A stretch of DNA of 64,000 bases, taken from contig NZ_CP108081.1 of NCBI RefSeq assembly GCF_036182465.1, positions 11,098,001 through 11,162,000 of the forward strand, in the 5' to 3' direction. Made by a program: the position numbers and the translations under genes. Shown piece by piece: positions 43,132 to 52,024 of the stretch. The DNA is from Streptomyces sp. NBC_00258. Lineage in GTDB: Bacteria; Actinomycetota; Actinomycetes; Streptomycetales; Streptomycetaceae. The notes under the pieces were generated by a model that saw only the letters and a program-made list of their open reading frames with translations, was not told where the DNA came from and made no database searches. Position 1 is the first letter of the stretch; each line of letters begins with the position of its first letter.

Positions 43132-45405
43132 TTGTCCGGGTATCACCGTTCCACCCACCGGCGCAGACGCGCCGCGGCCCTGGCCCTCACGACCGCGAGC
43201 TCGCTGCTCGTTCTCGGAGTCCAGGCCGGACCCGTATCCGCCGCACCGGCGGATCCCGGTTCTTCGAAGATCACCGCCACGCCACGCGCCGGTGCGGCCC
43301 AGACCGAACTGTCGCCCGCCAAGCGCGCCTCGCTCCTCAAGAGCGCGACCGCCACCGCCGGCGACACGGCCGAGCAACTCGGCCTCGGCTCGCGGGAGAA
43401 GCTCGTCGTCAAGGACGTCATCAAGGACGCCGACGGTACGACCCACACCCGGTACGAGCGCACCTACGCGGGACTCCCGGTCCTCGGCGGCGACCTGGTG
43501 CTGCACCTGAAGAACGGCCGGACCACCACGTCCAAGGCCACCCGCGCCACCATCGCGGTGCCCACCACCACGCCGAAGATCACCGCGAGCCGTGCCGCCA
43601 CCAAGGCGCTCGCGATCGGCAAGGCGGCCGACGTGGAGCGGTCCGAGGTCGAGGGCAAGCCCCGGCTCGTCGTCTGGGCCGCCGCCGGGTCCAAGCCGAC
43701 CCTGGCCTGGGAATCCGTCGTCGAGGGGTTCCAGGAGGACGGCACACCCAGCGAACTGCACGTCGTCACCGACGCGGCCTCCGGCAAGGTCGCCTCGAAG
43801 TACGAGAGCGTGCACACCGGCACGGGCACGGGCCAGTACAACGGCTCTGTTCCGATCGGCACCACGGCGTCCGGTTCGTCGTACCAGATGGTCGACGGGG
43901 ATCGCGCGGGACAGCGCACGTACGACCTGAACCAGGGAACCTCCGGGACGGGCACACTCTTCACGGATGACAACGATGTCTGGGGCGACGGCACCCCGGG
44001 CAACCGGCAGACCGCCGGTGTGGACGTCGCCTTCGGGGCAGCCGCGACCTGGGACTACTACAAGGACGTTTACGGCCGCAACGGCATCCGCAACGACGGA
44101 GTCGCCGCCTACAGCCGCGCCCACTACGGCAACAACTACGTGAACGCGTTCTGGCAGGACTCCTGCTTCTGCATGACGTACGGCGACGGGGCGGGCAACG
44201 CCAAGCCGCTGACCTCGCTGGACGTGGCGGCCCACGAGATGACCCACGGTGTCACCAGCGCCACCGCCAACCTGACGTACTCGGGGGAGTCGGGCGGCCT
44301 GAACGAGGCGACCTCCGACATCTTCGCCGCGGCGGTGGAGTTCGACGCCGGTCTGGACGCCGACGTCCCCGACTACCTGGTCGGCGAGAAGATCGACATC
44401 AACGGCAACGGCACGCCGCTGCGGTACATGGACAAGCCCTCCAAGGACGGCTCGTCCCGCGACAACTGGGACGCCTCGCTGGGCAGCATCGACGTCCACT
44501 ACTCCTCCGGTCCTGCGAACCACTTCTTCTACCTGCTGTCCGAGGGCAGCGGAGCGAAGACCGTCAACGGGGTGAACTACGACAGCCCCACCGCCGACGG
44601 CGTCCCGGTCGCGGGCATCGGCATCGAGAACGCGGCCCGGATCTGGTACCGGGCGCTGACCACGTACATGACGTCCTCGACCAACTACGCGGGCGCCAGG
44701 GTCGCGACCCTGCAGGCCGCGGGTGACCTCTTCGGTGCCTACAGCGACACCTACCTCGCCGTCGCCGCCGCCTGGGCGGGCATCAACGTCGGCGACCGCA
44801 TAGCGCTGGGCGTCAACGTCGCCCCGATCGACGACCAGACCTCCGGTGTCGGCCAGGAGGTGTCCCTGCAGATCGACGCCTACACGACCAACGCGGACGC
44901 GACGCTGACCTACGAGGTCACCGGCCTGCCCGACGGCCTGACCGCGAGCGACAGCGGGCTGATCACCGGCGTCCCGACCACGACCGGCACCAGTGACGTC
45001 ACCGTGACGGTGACCGACAGCACGGGTGCGACCGTGTCGGACACCTTCGAATGGCGGGTGGCGTACGTCTACGGCAACTCCACCCGGGTCGACATCCCCG
45101 ACCTCGGTGCCGCGGTCGAGTCGCCCGTCACCATCACGGGCCGCCCGGGCAACGCCTCGGCGGCCACGGAGGTGTACGTCAACATCGTGCACACCTACCG
45201 GGGTGACCTGACGGTCGATCTGATCGGCCCCGACGGGACGGTGTACTCGCTGCTGAACCGGAGCGGCGGTTCGGCGGACAACGTGAACCAGACCTTCGTC
45301 GTGGACGCCTCGGCGCAGCCGGTCGACGGCACCTGGAAGCTGCGGGTCCGTGACGTGGCGTCGATCGACGTCGGCTACATCCAGCAGTGGAGGATCACTC
45401 CCTGA
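43132..45405 (+). CDS. Secreted M4 (thermolysin-like) metallopeptidase with Ig-like and P domains
   Basis: A 757-residue exported zinc peptidase. The TTG start at 43132 is supported by AGGAGGAG at ideal spacing and by the Sec signal immediately after it (basic HRRRRA, core LALTTASSLLVLGV, AAP). An FTP/PepSY propeptide follows to about residue 235. The M4 catalytic domain has HEMTH at 368-372, third zinc ligand Glu392 in GGLNEATSD, and VHYSSGPANHFFYLL with the family His. After about 565 come a putative-Ig (He_PIG) domain (DATLTYEVTGLPDGLTAS) and a proprotein-convertase P domain (VTITGRPGN, VYVNIVHTYRGDLTVDLIGP). Function: extracellular protein degradation after autoprocessing. Single-gene unit with its own terminator. 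Confidence 0.95.
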   Translation: MSGYHRSTHRRRRAAALALTTASSLLVLGVQAGPVSAAPADPGSSKITATPRAGAAQTELSPAKRASLLKSATATAGDTAEQLGLGSREKLVVKDVIKDADGTTHTRYERTYAGLPVLGGDLVLHLKNGRTTTSKATRATIAVPTTTPKITASRAATKALAIGKAADVERSEVEGKPRLVVWAAAGSKPTLAWESVVEGFQEDGTPSELHVVTDAASGKVASKYESVHTGTGTGQYNGSVPIGTTASGSSYQMVDGDRAGQRTYDLNQGTSGTGTLFTDDNDVWGDGTPGNRQTAGVDVAFGAAATWDYYKDVYGRNGIRNDGVAAYSRAHYGNNYVNAFWQDSCFCMTYGDGAGNAKPLTSLDVAAHEMTHGVTSATANLTYSGESGGLNEATSDIFAAAVEFDAGLDADVPDYLVGEKIDINGNGTPLRYMDKPSKDGSSRDNWDASLGSIDVHYSSGPANHFFYLLSEGSGAKTVNGVNYDSPTADGVPVAGIGIENAARIWYRALTTYMTSSTNYAGARVATLQAAGDLFGAYSDTYLAVAAAWAGINVGDRIALGVNVAPIDDQTSGVGQEVSLQIDAYTTNADATLTYEVTGLPDGLTASDSGLITGVPTTTGTSDVTVTVTDSTGATVSDTFEWRVAYVYGNSTRVDIPDLGAAVESPVTITGRPGNASAATEVYVNIVHTYRGDLTVDLIGPDGTVYSLLNRSGGSADNVNQTFVVDASAQPVDGTWKLRVRDVASIDVGYIQQWRITP

Positions 45406-45421
45406 CCCACTGCCCGCTCTC

Positions 45422-45458
45422 ACGCCCGCCCGGACCGCGCCATGGTCCGGGCGGGCGT
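45422..45458 (+). terminator. Hairpin terminator after M4 peptidase
   Basis: A perfect 15-bp stem (ACGCCCGCCCGGACC and its complement) with a 7-nt loop begins 17 bp after the peptidase stop and is followed by TTCG. Confidence 0.85.
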
Positions 45459-45592
45459 TCGCGTCGTACCTTCCAGTCCCATGTTCCGGTCGCCCGCTCT
45501 TGCTGTGGCGTGTCCGCTCTCGCCTCTAGCCTCGGTGGTAGAGATGTTCCTCGGGGCTCCGGCCACGGAGGCAGCACAGGAGAGGCGGACCG

Positions 45593-47266
45593 ATGGACCA
45601 CTACGATCTCGGCACCCACAGCCGGCCCGTGACGACATCGTCCCCCGAGGCTCAGAAATGGTTCGACCGCGGCCTGGTCTGGTCGTACGCCTTCCATCAC
45701 GAGGAAGCCGTCTCCTGCTTCGAGGCGGCCGTGGCGGCGGATCCCGACTGCGCCATGGCCCACTGGGGCATCGCCTACGCCCTGGGCCCCAACTACAACA
45801 AGCCCTGGGAGTTCTTCGACGGCGAGGACCTGGCCCGTACCGTCGACCGCACCCACGCCGCCGTCGAGCTCGCGCAGGAGAAGGCGGCCGGCGCCACCCC
45901 CGTCGAACAGGCGCTGATCGGCGCGCTGAGGGCCCGCTATCCGCAGGCGGAGGCGGTCGAGGACTGCTCGGTGTGGAACGAGCCCTACGCCGACAGCATG
46001 CGGGCCGTGTACGAACTCGCACCCGACGACCTCGACATCGCCACGCTCTACGCCGACGCGCTGATGAACCTCACCCCCTGGCAGCTGTGGGACCTGCGCA
46101 CCGGCGAGCCGGCCGAGGGCGCGCGGACGCTCGACGCGAAGGCGGTCCTGGAACGGGCGATCGACACCGAGGCGGGGGCGCGCCATCCGGGCATCCTGCA
46201 CATGTACATCCACCTCATGGAGATGTCCTCGGCCCCCGAGACCGCGCTGCCCGTCGCGGACCGGCTGCGCGGCCTGGTCCCCGACGCGGGGCACCTGCAG
46301 CACATGCCCACACACCTGGACGTGCTCTGCGGCGACTACCGGCGCGTGGTGTCCGACAACAGCACGGCCATCGTCGCCGACGAGAAGTACCGCGCGAGGG
46401 CCGGGGCCATGAACTTCTACACCCTGTACCGGTCGCACAACTACCACTTCAAGATCTACGGCGCGATGTTCCTCGGCCAGTCGAAGACCGCCCTGGAGAC
46501 CGCCGCCCAACTCGAAGCCTCCATCCCGGAGGACCTGTTGCGAGTGCAGAGCCCGCCCATGGCGGACTGGCTCGAAGCCTTCCTCGCCATGCGGGTCCAT
46601 GCACTGATCCGGTTCGGCCGCTGGTCCGACATCGTGGAACTGCCGCTGCCCGCCGACCCGAAGCTGTACTGCGCGACGACCGCGATGCTCCACTACGCCC
46701 GCGGGGTCGCGTTCTCGGCCACCGGCCGGATCGGCGCGGCCGAGGCCGAGCGCGAACTGTTCCGCGAGGCGGTCACCCGGGTTCCGGAGACGCGGATGCT
46801 GTTCAACAACACCTGCGCCGACATCCTCGCGATCGCCTCGGCGATGCTCGACGGCGAACTGGAATACCGCAAGGGCAACCACGAGGCCGCCTTCGCCGCC
46901 CTGGAACGGTCCATCGAACTGGACGACAACCTTCCCTACGACGAGCCGTGGGGCTGGATGCAGCCCACCCGCCACGCGTACGGCGCCCTCCTCCTCGAAC
47001 AGGGCCGCGTCGCGGAGGCCGAAGCCGTCTACCGGGCCGACCTGGGCCTGGACGACACGCTGCCTCGCGCCCTGCAGCACCCCGGCAACGTCTGGGCCCT
47101 GCACGGCTTCCACGAGTGCCTCGTCCGTCTGGGCAGGGCGGGGGAGGCGCGGATCGTGGCCCAACAACTGAAGATCGCCACGGCGTTGGCGGACGTACCG
47201 GTCGAGGCGTCCTGCTTCTGCCGCCTCAAAGCGGTCAACGGCGGTGCCGGCGAGGGGTGTTGCTGA
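45593..47266 (+). CDS. TPR-repeat protein with conserved His/Cys motifs, unknown function
   Basis: A 557-residue soluble helical protein made of TPR-like repeats: SPEAQKWFDRGLVWSYAFHH, EEAVSCFEAAVAADPDCAMA, and near the C-terminus KGNHEAAFAALERSIELDDN and YGALLLEQGRVAEAEAVYRA. The middle contains striking invariant-looking segments HMYIHLMEMSSAPE, HLQHMPTHLDVLCGDY and MNFYTLYRSHNYHF, dense in His and aromatic residues, and the chain ends in CFCRL and a terminal Cys-Cys. This suggests a binding site, possibly for metal, rather than a pure scaffold. No signal peptide. It is not in an operon: a terminator precedes it and the next gene is convergent. Confidence 0.8.
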   Translation: MDHYDLGTHSRPVTTSSPEAQKWFDRGLVWSYAFHHEEAVSCFEAAVAADPDCAMAHWGIAYALGPNYNKPWEFFDGEDLARTVDRTHAAVELAQEKAAGATPVEQALIGALRARYPQAEAVEDCSVWNEPYADSMRAVYELAPDDLDIATLYADALMNLTPWQLWDLRTGEPAEGARTLDAKAVLERAIDTEAGARHPGILHMYIHLMEMSSAPETALPVADRLRGLVPDAGHLQHMPTHLDVLCGDYRRVVSDNSTAIVADEKYRARAGAMNFYTLYRSHNYHFKIYGAMFLGQSKTALETAAQLEASIPEDLLRVQSPPMADWLEAFLAMRVHALIRFGRWSDIVELPLPADPKLYCATTAMLHYARGVAFSATGRIGAAEAERELFREAVTRVPETRMLFNNTCADILAIASAMLDGELEYRKGNHEAAFAALERSIELDDNLPYDEPWGWMQPTRHAYGALLLEQGRVAEAEAVYRADLGLDDTLPRALQHPGNVWALHGFHECLVRLGRAGEARIVAQQLKIATALADVPVEASCFCRLKAVNGGAGEGCC

Positions 47267-47298
47267 AGTTCACCGACCCGATCCCTCAGCGGGGCCGG

Positions 47299-50200
47299 TC
47301 ACTCCTGGACAACAGTGAGGGCGACGAGTGAGGCAGGGCGTGCGGCCGATGTGATGACCCGTAGTGCCACGTAGCGGGCGGTGCGGTCGGTGCGCAGGAC
47401 ACCACGCGCCGACAGCCGCGCCGCGCCGCTGTACGTGCGGCCGTCCAGGCTGAACTCGACCTGGGACGCCGGGGCATGGCCTCCTCGCCACTGGGTCCGG
47501 ATCTCGGTGATCTGCTGTTCGGCACCCAGGTCGACGACCATGCGACCGTCGGGACCGGGCGACCATGCGGTGCCCGCGTCACCGTCGACCGCGGCCCTGG
47601 GGTCCGTCATACCGGGTGGCAGTGGTGCGGTCGGGAAGGTGGTGCGGCCGAGTGCCAGGTCGGCGAGGGGGTACGCCGTGGCGCGCGGCACGGTGACGGT
47701 GGTCGTGCGACCCGCCCGGACCGTGGCGTCGACGCTCTTGCCCTGCGCCGAGACGGTGACGCGGCAGGAGGGGCCGGTGAGTCGTACGGTGCGGCCGTCA
47801 CGCACCTCGGCGCGGAGCCCGACAGGAATGCGGCCGCCGGAGAGGACGATGCGCGCAGGCGCCAGGGCGGCAGAGGCGGCGGGCAGTTCGGCGTGGAAGG
47901 CCGTGCCCGATTCGGTGACGGTCTGAACGCCTTGGTAAAGGCGGATTCCCCCGGCACCCGAACCCGGGATCGTCACGGTGGTGGTCACGGAGTCCGACGA
48001 AAGGTTGAACAGGCTCAGGTAGTGGTCCGTGAGGGCTGCCTTCACCTGTGCGGACTGCGTCGAGGGGGTCTTGCGGGCGGCCGCGGTACGCAGTTCCTCG
48101 GGCGATGCGCCGGGGAGTGCCTCGACCAGCACGCTCGCGGCCGGTCCGTCGGAGAGGACGACCGTGTCGCCGTACACCGAGATCGGGTTGGCGCCGCCTC
48201 GCACGAGAAGCCCCGCGCGGCCGTCGATGTCCAGCCATCCGCCGCGGCTGGTGAGGTCCGGTCGCGGCCAGGCGCCCAGTTCGGTCCACTGCTGCCCGTC
48301 GACCGATCCCTGCATCCGGTACGCACGGCCCGCCGCGGCCTCCCAGCGAAGCGTCACCCGGTCCACGTCCCGGGACGCGCCCAGGTCGACCGCGATCCAG
48401 CTGTCCGCCCGTGGACGGTCCGCGCGCGACACCGCCCAGCGGCTTGCGGCGTCACCGTCGACGGCGAGCCTGGGCTCCCTGCCCGGGTCGAAGGAGGAGG
48501 CGGAGGCCGTCGACCCGGCCTCGCGCGCCAGGTCGGGGCCCGAGGCTCCGTCACGTATCTCGAAGGCGTACAGCGAATAGCCGTACGACGGGTCGGGGCG
48601 CACCCCGAGCATGCGCAGATGACGGAACCGGGCACGCGGAAAGGTGAGTTCGTCGACGCGTGGGCCGGCGGACGTGGTGGCACCGCTCCCGGCCGCGACC
48701 GTTGTGCTTCCCTCGGCCGCCCGATAGGTGCGCTTCCCGTCCAGCCCCGGCATCCCGGGCATGGTCAGGTTGCGCACCTCCAAGTGGCCCTCGCCGTACG
48801 CCGTTCCGGAGGTCGCGTACACGACGGCACCGGACGGCAACGTGGTGAACCCCGCGTATCCGCTGTCCAGCGTGAGCAGGGTCGCGCTGCCGTCGAACCC
48901 GTCCCGCGGCCGCGAGTACGTGAGGACCGAACGCCCGGTGACCTTGGCGCGGGTGCTCGGCAGGAACATCGGTGTCGTACCGCTGAGTGCGAACAGCCAG
49001 TCGTCGTGGGCCGGTTGCCAGGCGAACTTCACGAAGCCGGACTTGCTGACGGCACCGGACCACGCGCCCGGTGACTGATGGGAGACGAGGCCGGGACCCG
49101 GGCCGTAGTCGGTGACGCCGCTCGCCCGCTCGAAGAGCTCGCGCTGTGACAGGGGACGCACGGGTGCCTGCCCCGACCGGGACCGCCACTCGTGCAGCAG
49201 GTAGCTGATGGCCAGTTCGGCCCGGGCCTCCGGCTCGTACTTGGACTCGCCCGAGAACTTCGCCAGGCGGTACTGCGGCGGGTACTCCTGGTACGCCTCC
49301 AGGCGCTCGGCCAGGGCCACTTCACAGCGGGCCGCCGCACGGTCGCCGACGACCTGGGCCAGGAAGGCGAGCGGAATGACGTCCCGCCCGTAGAGGTGCT
49401 CTCGATCGGCGACCATCGGCATCAGGGGCTCTCCGGCGTCGCTCATCACGCCGAGCAGGGTGTGCCACAACGGCCCGGCGTTCGGTTGTGCCGTGAACAC
49501 CTCGGGCAGGGCGCGGCCCGCGGCGAGGAAGTGGGCACTGTTGCGTCCCGAGGTACGCCAGAGTTCTTCCTGATAGTGCGGGCCGAACGAACCGTGATTC
49601 TCGACGATGAACGTGTCATAGAGGTTCTGCGCGGTGTTCGCGCTGACGGCGACCCCGTCCACGCGGGCCGGGTTGGCGAGGTCGGCGGCCGGCAGTCCCG
49701 CCTCGTTGCGGCTCCACCGGCCGAAGGCGGCGCGCCATGCGTCGTGCCGCGGATCGTCGCTCGCCCAGGCCAGCCCTGGAGCCAGTGACTGGGTATAGAC
49801 GCCCATCTCCTCCAGCTTGGTGTCGCCTTCGAATCCCCCGGTCAGGCCATGAGGGGTCCAGTCACCGGAGTCGGGATCGTCGCCCGTGCCCAACTGCGTG
49901 GTGAACTGCGCCTGTTCGCGGGCGATGGTGTCCACGTTCCGGCGCGTCGCCTCGTCGAGGTCGTCCCACAACAGGCGGGCCGCGAGCACGAAGTACGACT
50001 GGAACGTGGTGTCCCAGAACAGCTTTCGCCCCCACTGGGTGCCGCCGGTCAGCCGGTTGGATGCCGCGAAGTGCTTCACGGTGGCGACGGTCCTGGCGCG
50101 CAGGGTGTCCTTGTCGACTCCGGCACGCTCGGCGTCGTACGGGCCCCGGGTCAGCAGGACGGCGTTGCCGAGTACGACGGCAAAGCCGAAGTCCTTGTCC

Positions 50201-50427
50201 GTGTAGTGGCCTTGGGCCGGGTTCCATTGCTGTTCCGACCACCGGGTGTGGGAGAGCAGGACGCGGTAGTACGTGTCGGAGACCGGGTCCCCTCCTGGGG
50301 CGGCAGCGGTTGTCGCGGCGGAGGCCCGGCCCGAACCCAGAGCGAGCGGGAGGCCGGTCACGATGCCGGAAGCGCCGAGGAGTTGCATGGCTCGACGGCG
50401 TGTGAACCCCACGGCGTGCTGCGGCAT
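47299..50427 (-). CDS. Large Tat-exported protein with helical catalytic-like domain and discoidin (F5/8C) domains
   Basis: A 1042-residue secreted protein with a Tat-type signal (FTRRRAMQLLGASGIVTGLP, then RASAATTAA). Residues 50-430 are mostly helical with many Trp and aromatic residues (GGTQWGRKLFWDTTFQSYFV, NHGSFGPHYQEELW), like the (alpha/alpha) toroid of polysaccharide lyases and GH families. A beta-rich middle follows (about 440-600). F5/8-type carbohydrate-binding domains lie at about 620-760 (DGDAASRWAVSRADRPRADS, WIAVDLGASRDVDRVTLRWE) and 920-1042 (DGDAGTAWSPGPDGRMVVDL). I cannot name the catalytic family. The ATG at 50427 is preceded by AAAGG. The LacI-type palindrome 15 bp upstream is identical to the one near the GH2 gene. 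Confidence 0.8.
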   Translation of the reverse strand: MPQHAVGFTRRRAMQLLGASGIVTGLPLALGSGRASAATTAAAPGGDPVSDTYYRVLLSHTRWSEQQWNPAQGHYTDKDFGFAVVLGNAVLLTRGPYDAERAGVDKDTLRARTVATVKHFAASNRLTGGTQWGRKLFWDTTFQSYFVLAARLLWDDLDEATRRNVDTIAREQAQFTTQLGTGDDPDSGDWTPHGLTGGFEGDTKLEEMGVYTQSLAPGLAWASDDPRHDAWRAAFGRWSRNEAGLPAADLANPARVDGVAVSANTAQNLYDTFIVENHGSFGPHYQEELWRTSGRNSAHFLAAGRALPEVFTAQPNAGPLWHTLLGVMSDAGEPLMPMVADREHLYGRDVIPLAFLAQVVGDRAAARCEVALAERLEAYQEYPPQYRLAKFSGESKYEPEARAELAISYLLHEWRSRSGQAPVRPLSQRELFERASGVTDYGPGPGLVSHQSPGAWSGAVSKSGFVKFAWQPAHDDWLFALSGTTPMFLPSTRAKVTGRSVLTYSRPRDGFDGSATLLTLDSGYAGFTTLPSGAVVYATSGTAYGEGHLEVRNLTMPGMPGLDGKRTYRAAEGSTTVAAGSGATTSAGPRVDELTFPRARFRHLRMLGVRPDPSYGYSLYAFEIRDGASGPDLAREAGSTASASSFDPGREPRLAVDGDAASRWAVSRADRPRADSWIAVDLGASRDVDRVTLRWEAAAGRAYRMQGSVDGQQWTELGAWPRPDLTSRGGWLDIDGRAGLLVRGGANPISVYGDTVVLSDGPAASVLVEALPGASPEELRTAAARKTPSTQSAQVKAALTDHYLSLFNLSSDSVTTTVTIPGSGAGGIRLYQGVQTVTESGTAFHAELPAASAALAPARIVLSGGRIPVGLRAEVRDGRTVRLTGPSCRVTVSAQGKSVDATVRAGRTTTVTVPRATAYPLADLALGRTTFPTAPLPPGMTDPRAAVDGDAGTAWSPGPDGRMVVDLGAEQQITEIRTQWRGGHAPASQVEFSLDGRTYSGAARLSARGVLRTDRTARYVALRVITSAARPASLVALTVVQE

Positions 50428-50441
50428 GGACGCAACCTTTC

Positions 50442-50453
50442 GACAACGTTGTC
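50442..50453. promoter_or_regulatory. LacI-family type operator (GACAACGTTGTC)
   Basis: A perfect 12-bp palindrome 15 bp upstream of the start of the discoidin-domain protein, placed to block transcription or sit over the start region. It is identical to the palindrome at 7294-7305. Confidence 0.6.
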
Positions 50454-50684
50454 AGAGCGTGCGGTCATTCTGTGGTCGCCCCGTCCGCACGTCAAGACTC
50501 TCGGAGTCCCTTGCGGCGCTCACCGCGTTCGGCCAACTACCGACGGGGGCGACGTACATGAACGGCGGCAAGACCTCATCGCGACCGCCGCCGGAACACT
50601 GCAGACCACAGTGGAACATTTGTCCGGTGAGGGTCCGTGATCTCTCAGAACTACTCGTGCATGCGAGTGCGAAGCGTGACGCCT

Positions 50685-51104
50685 TCAGGACCGGGGCGCG
50701 GAGGAGGCGGTGGTGCCGGAACGGGAACGGTTGGCGCGGATCTCGTCGTGGTGGTCGGCCGCCCAGCCGATCAGCTGCTTGACGATCTCGTTCAGGCCGC
50801 CGCCGAGCGGGACGAGCGCGTACTCGACGCGCGGTGGCACCTCGGCGTAGGCGGTACGGCTGATCAACCCGTCCTCTGTGAGGTGGCGCAGGGTGTGGGT
50901 CAGCATGCGCTGGGAGATGCCCGGGATCTGGCGCTGCAAGTCGGTGTAGCGCATCGGGCCGCCCTCCAGGACGGCGATGATCAACATGCTCCACTTGTCG
51001 CCCACCCGGTCGAGCACCTGGCGGATGAAGTCCATGTGATCGGCGGGGATGCTCGCGCACGGCCCGACCGAAGCCGCCATCCCGGTACCCGCACTGTCCT
51101 GCAT
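50685..51104 (-). CDS. HxlR-family transcriptional regulator
   Basis: A 139-residue winged-helix regulator with the HxlR signature: VLDRVGDKWSMLIIAVLEGG, MRYTDLQRQIPGISQRMLTH, LRHLTEDGLISRTAYAEVPP and VEYALVPLGGGL. A Cys (GPCASI) sits just before the domain; single N-terminal Cys residues act as redox or electrophile sensors in several HxlR proteins. ATG 51104 is preferred; an in-frame start at 51158 would add 18 non-conserved residues. It diverges (about 105 bp) from the DsbA-family oxidoreductase and SDR genes, its probable targets. Confidence 0.92.
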   Translation of the reverse strand: MQDSAGTGMAASVGPCASIPADHMDFIRQVLDRVGDKWSMLIIAVLEGGPMRYTDLQRQIPGISQRMLTHTLRHLTEDGLISRTAYAEVPPRVEYALVPLGGGLNEIVKQLIGWAADHHDEIRANRSRSGTTASSAPRS

Positions 51105-51208
51105 AGCGCCCGTTCCTCTCCGTCGCGCACACCCATGTGCCTTTTGTACGGCCTTCAATACTGGCTCATAGTGGCGTTACGAACAAACAGTAGGAATTGG
51201 AGGAGATC

Positions 51209-51919
51209 ATGCAGGTGCAGATCTGGTCCGAGATCGCCTGCCCCTGGTGCGGTCTGGGCAGCCATCGGTTGGATCGGGCCGTGGAGCGATTCGAGCACAG
51301 CGGCCACGTAGAGGTCGTCCACCGCTCGTTCCCTCTGGGCAGTGGCCTCCCCGAGGACCGCACGCTCAGCGTCCGCGAATTTTTGTCGGCCAAGTACGGC
51401 GTCATCCCCGGGCAGGCCGGCGTACCGGATATCGATGGCATGGCCGCCGCCGAGGGCCTGGCCCCCTACCGGGTCCTGGACAACCGAGTCGGGAACACCG
51501 ACCTGGCCCACGAGTTCCTGGCCCACGCCTCCGCCGAAGGCAGGAACGGCGAGGCCTGGAACATGATCTTCCGCGCCTACTTCGGCAAGGCCGAGTCGAT
51601 CTTCACGCTCGACGACCTGCTTGGGTTCTCCGACGATCTCGGCCTGGACCGCGACCGGACCCGCCAGGTACTCGCCGACCGGCGCTACCGCCGTCAGGTA
51701 CAGGAAGACGCGCACCAGGCGCGGCAACTCGGGGCGAGCGGCGCCCCCTTCACCGTCATCGACGACCGGTACGCCGTTGCAGGAGCGCAGGACACCGACA
51801 CCCTGCTCGGCATCCTGTGCCAGGTCTGGGACGAGACCCACCCGACCGTTCTCGATGCCGACAACGACGCGGCGATCTGCGGCCCGGACGGCTGCGCCGT
51901 TCCCGACGCCCAGGCCTGA
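51209..51919 (+). CDS. DsbA-family (FrnE-like) thiol oxidoreductase
   Basis: A 236-residue cytosolic DsbA-fold protein of the FrnE branch. The thioredoxin motif CPWC is at residues 11-14 (IWSEIACPWCGLG), followed by the helical insertion (HEFLAHASAEGRNGEAWNMI, FRAYFGKAESIFTLDDL) and the cis-Pro segment GASGAPFTVIDDRYAVAGAQ. The C-terminus has an extra CGPDGC pair. GGAGGAG just upstream fixes the ATG at 51209. First gene of a likely two-gene unit with the SDR, controlled by the divergent HxlR regulator; a role in disulfide or quinone stress is plausible. Confidence 0.92.
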   Translation: MQVQIWSEIACPWCGLGSHRLDRAVERFEHSGHVEVVHRSFPLGSGLPEDRTLSVREFLSAKYGVIPGQAGVPDIDGMAAAEGLAPYRVLDNRVGNTDLAHEFLAHASAEGRNGEAWNMIFRAYFGKAESIFTLDDLLGFSDDLGLDRDRTRQVLADRRYRRQVQEDAHQARQLGASGAPFTVIDDRYAVAGAQDTDTLLGILCQVWDETHPTVLDADNDAAICGPDGCAVPDAQA

Positions 51920-52012
51920 TCCACGCGCCCGATCCACACGCCCGATCCACACGCCGGCCGGGCATCCGATCTCCGCATGTCCCGGCGGTCACAACACGAA
52001 TCACAACACGAA
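51918..52012. repeat. Short tandem repeats between DsbA-like and SDR genes
   Basis: Three 13-bp copies of GATCCACRCGCCS lie at 51918-51956, the first overlapping the DsbA-like stop codon. They are followed by two perfect 12-bp copies of TCACAACACGAA at 51989-52012, just before the SDR ribosome site. Probably slippage products in the spacer. Confidence 0.7.
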
Positions 52013-52024
52013 AGAGATCTCACC

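Noticed and set aside
42907..45423. 838-residue open frame antisense to the M4 peptidase
   Set aside because: Composition is the Val/Gly/Arg/Asp-rich pattern of reverse-complement shadow coding in GC-rich DNA; the opposite strand has a complete M4 peptidase with all motifs.
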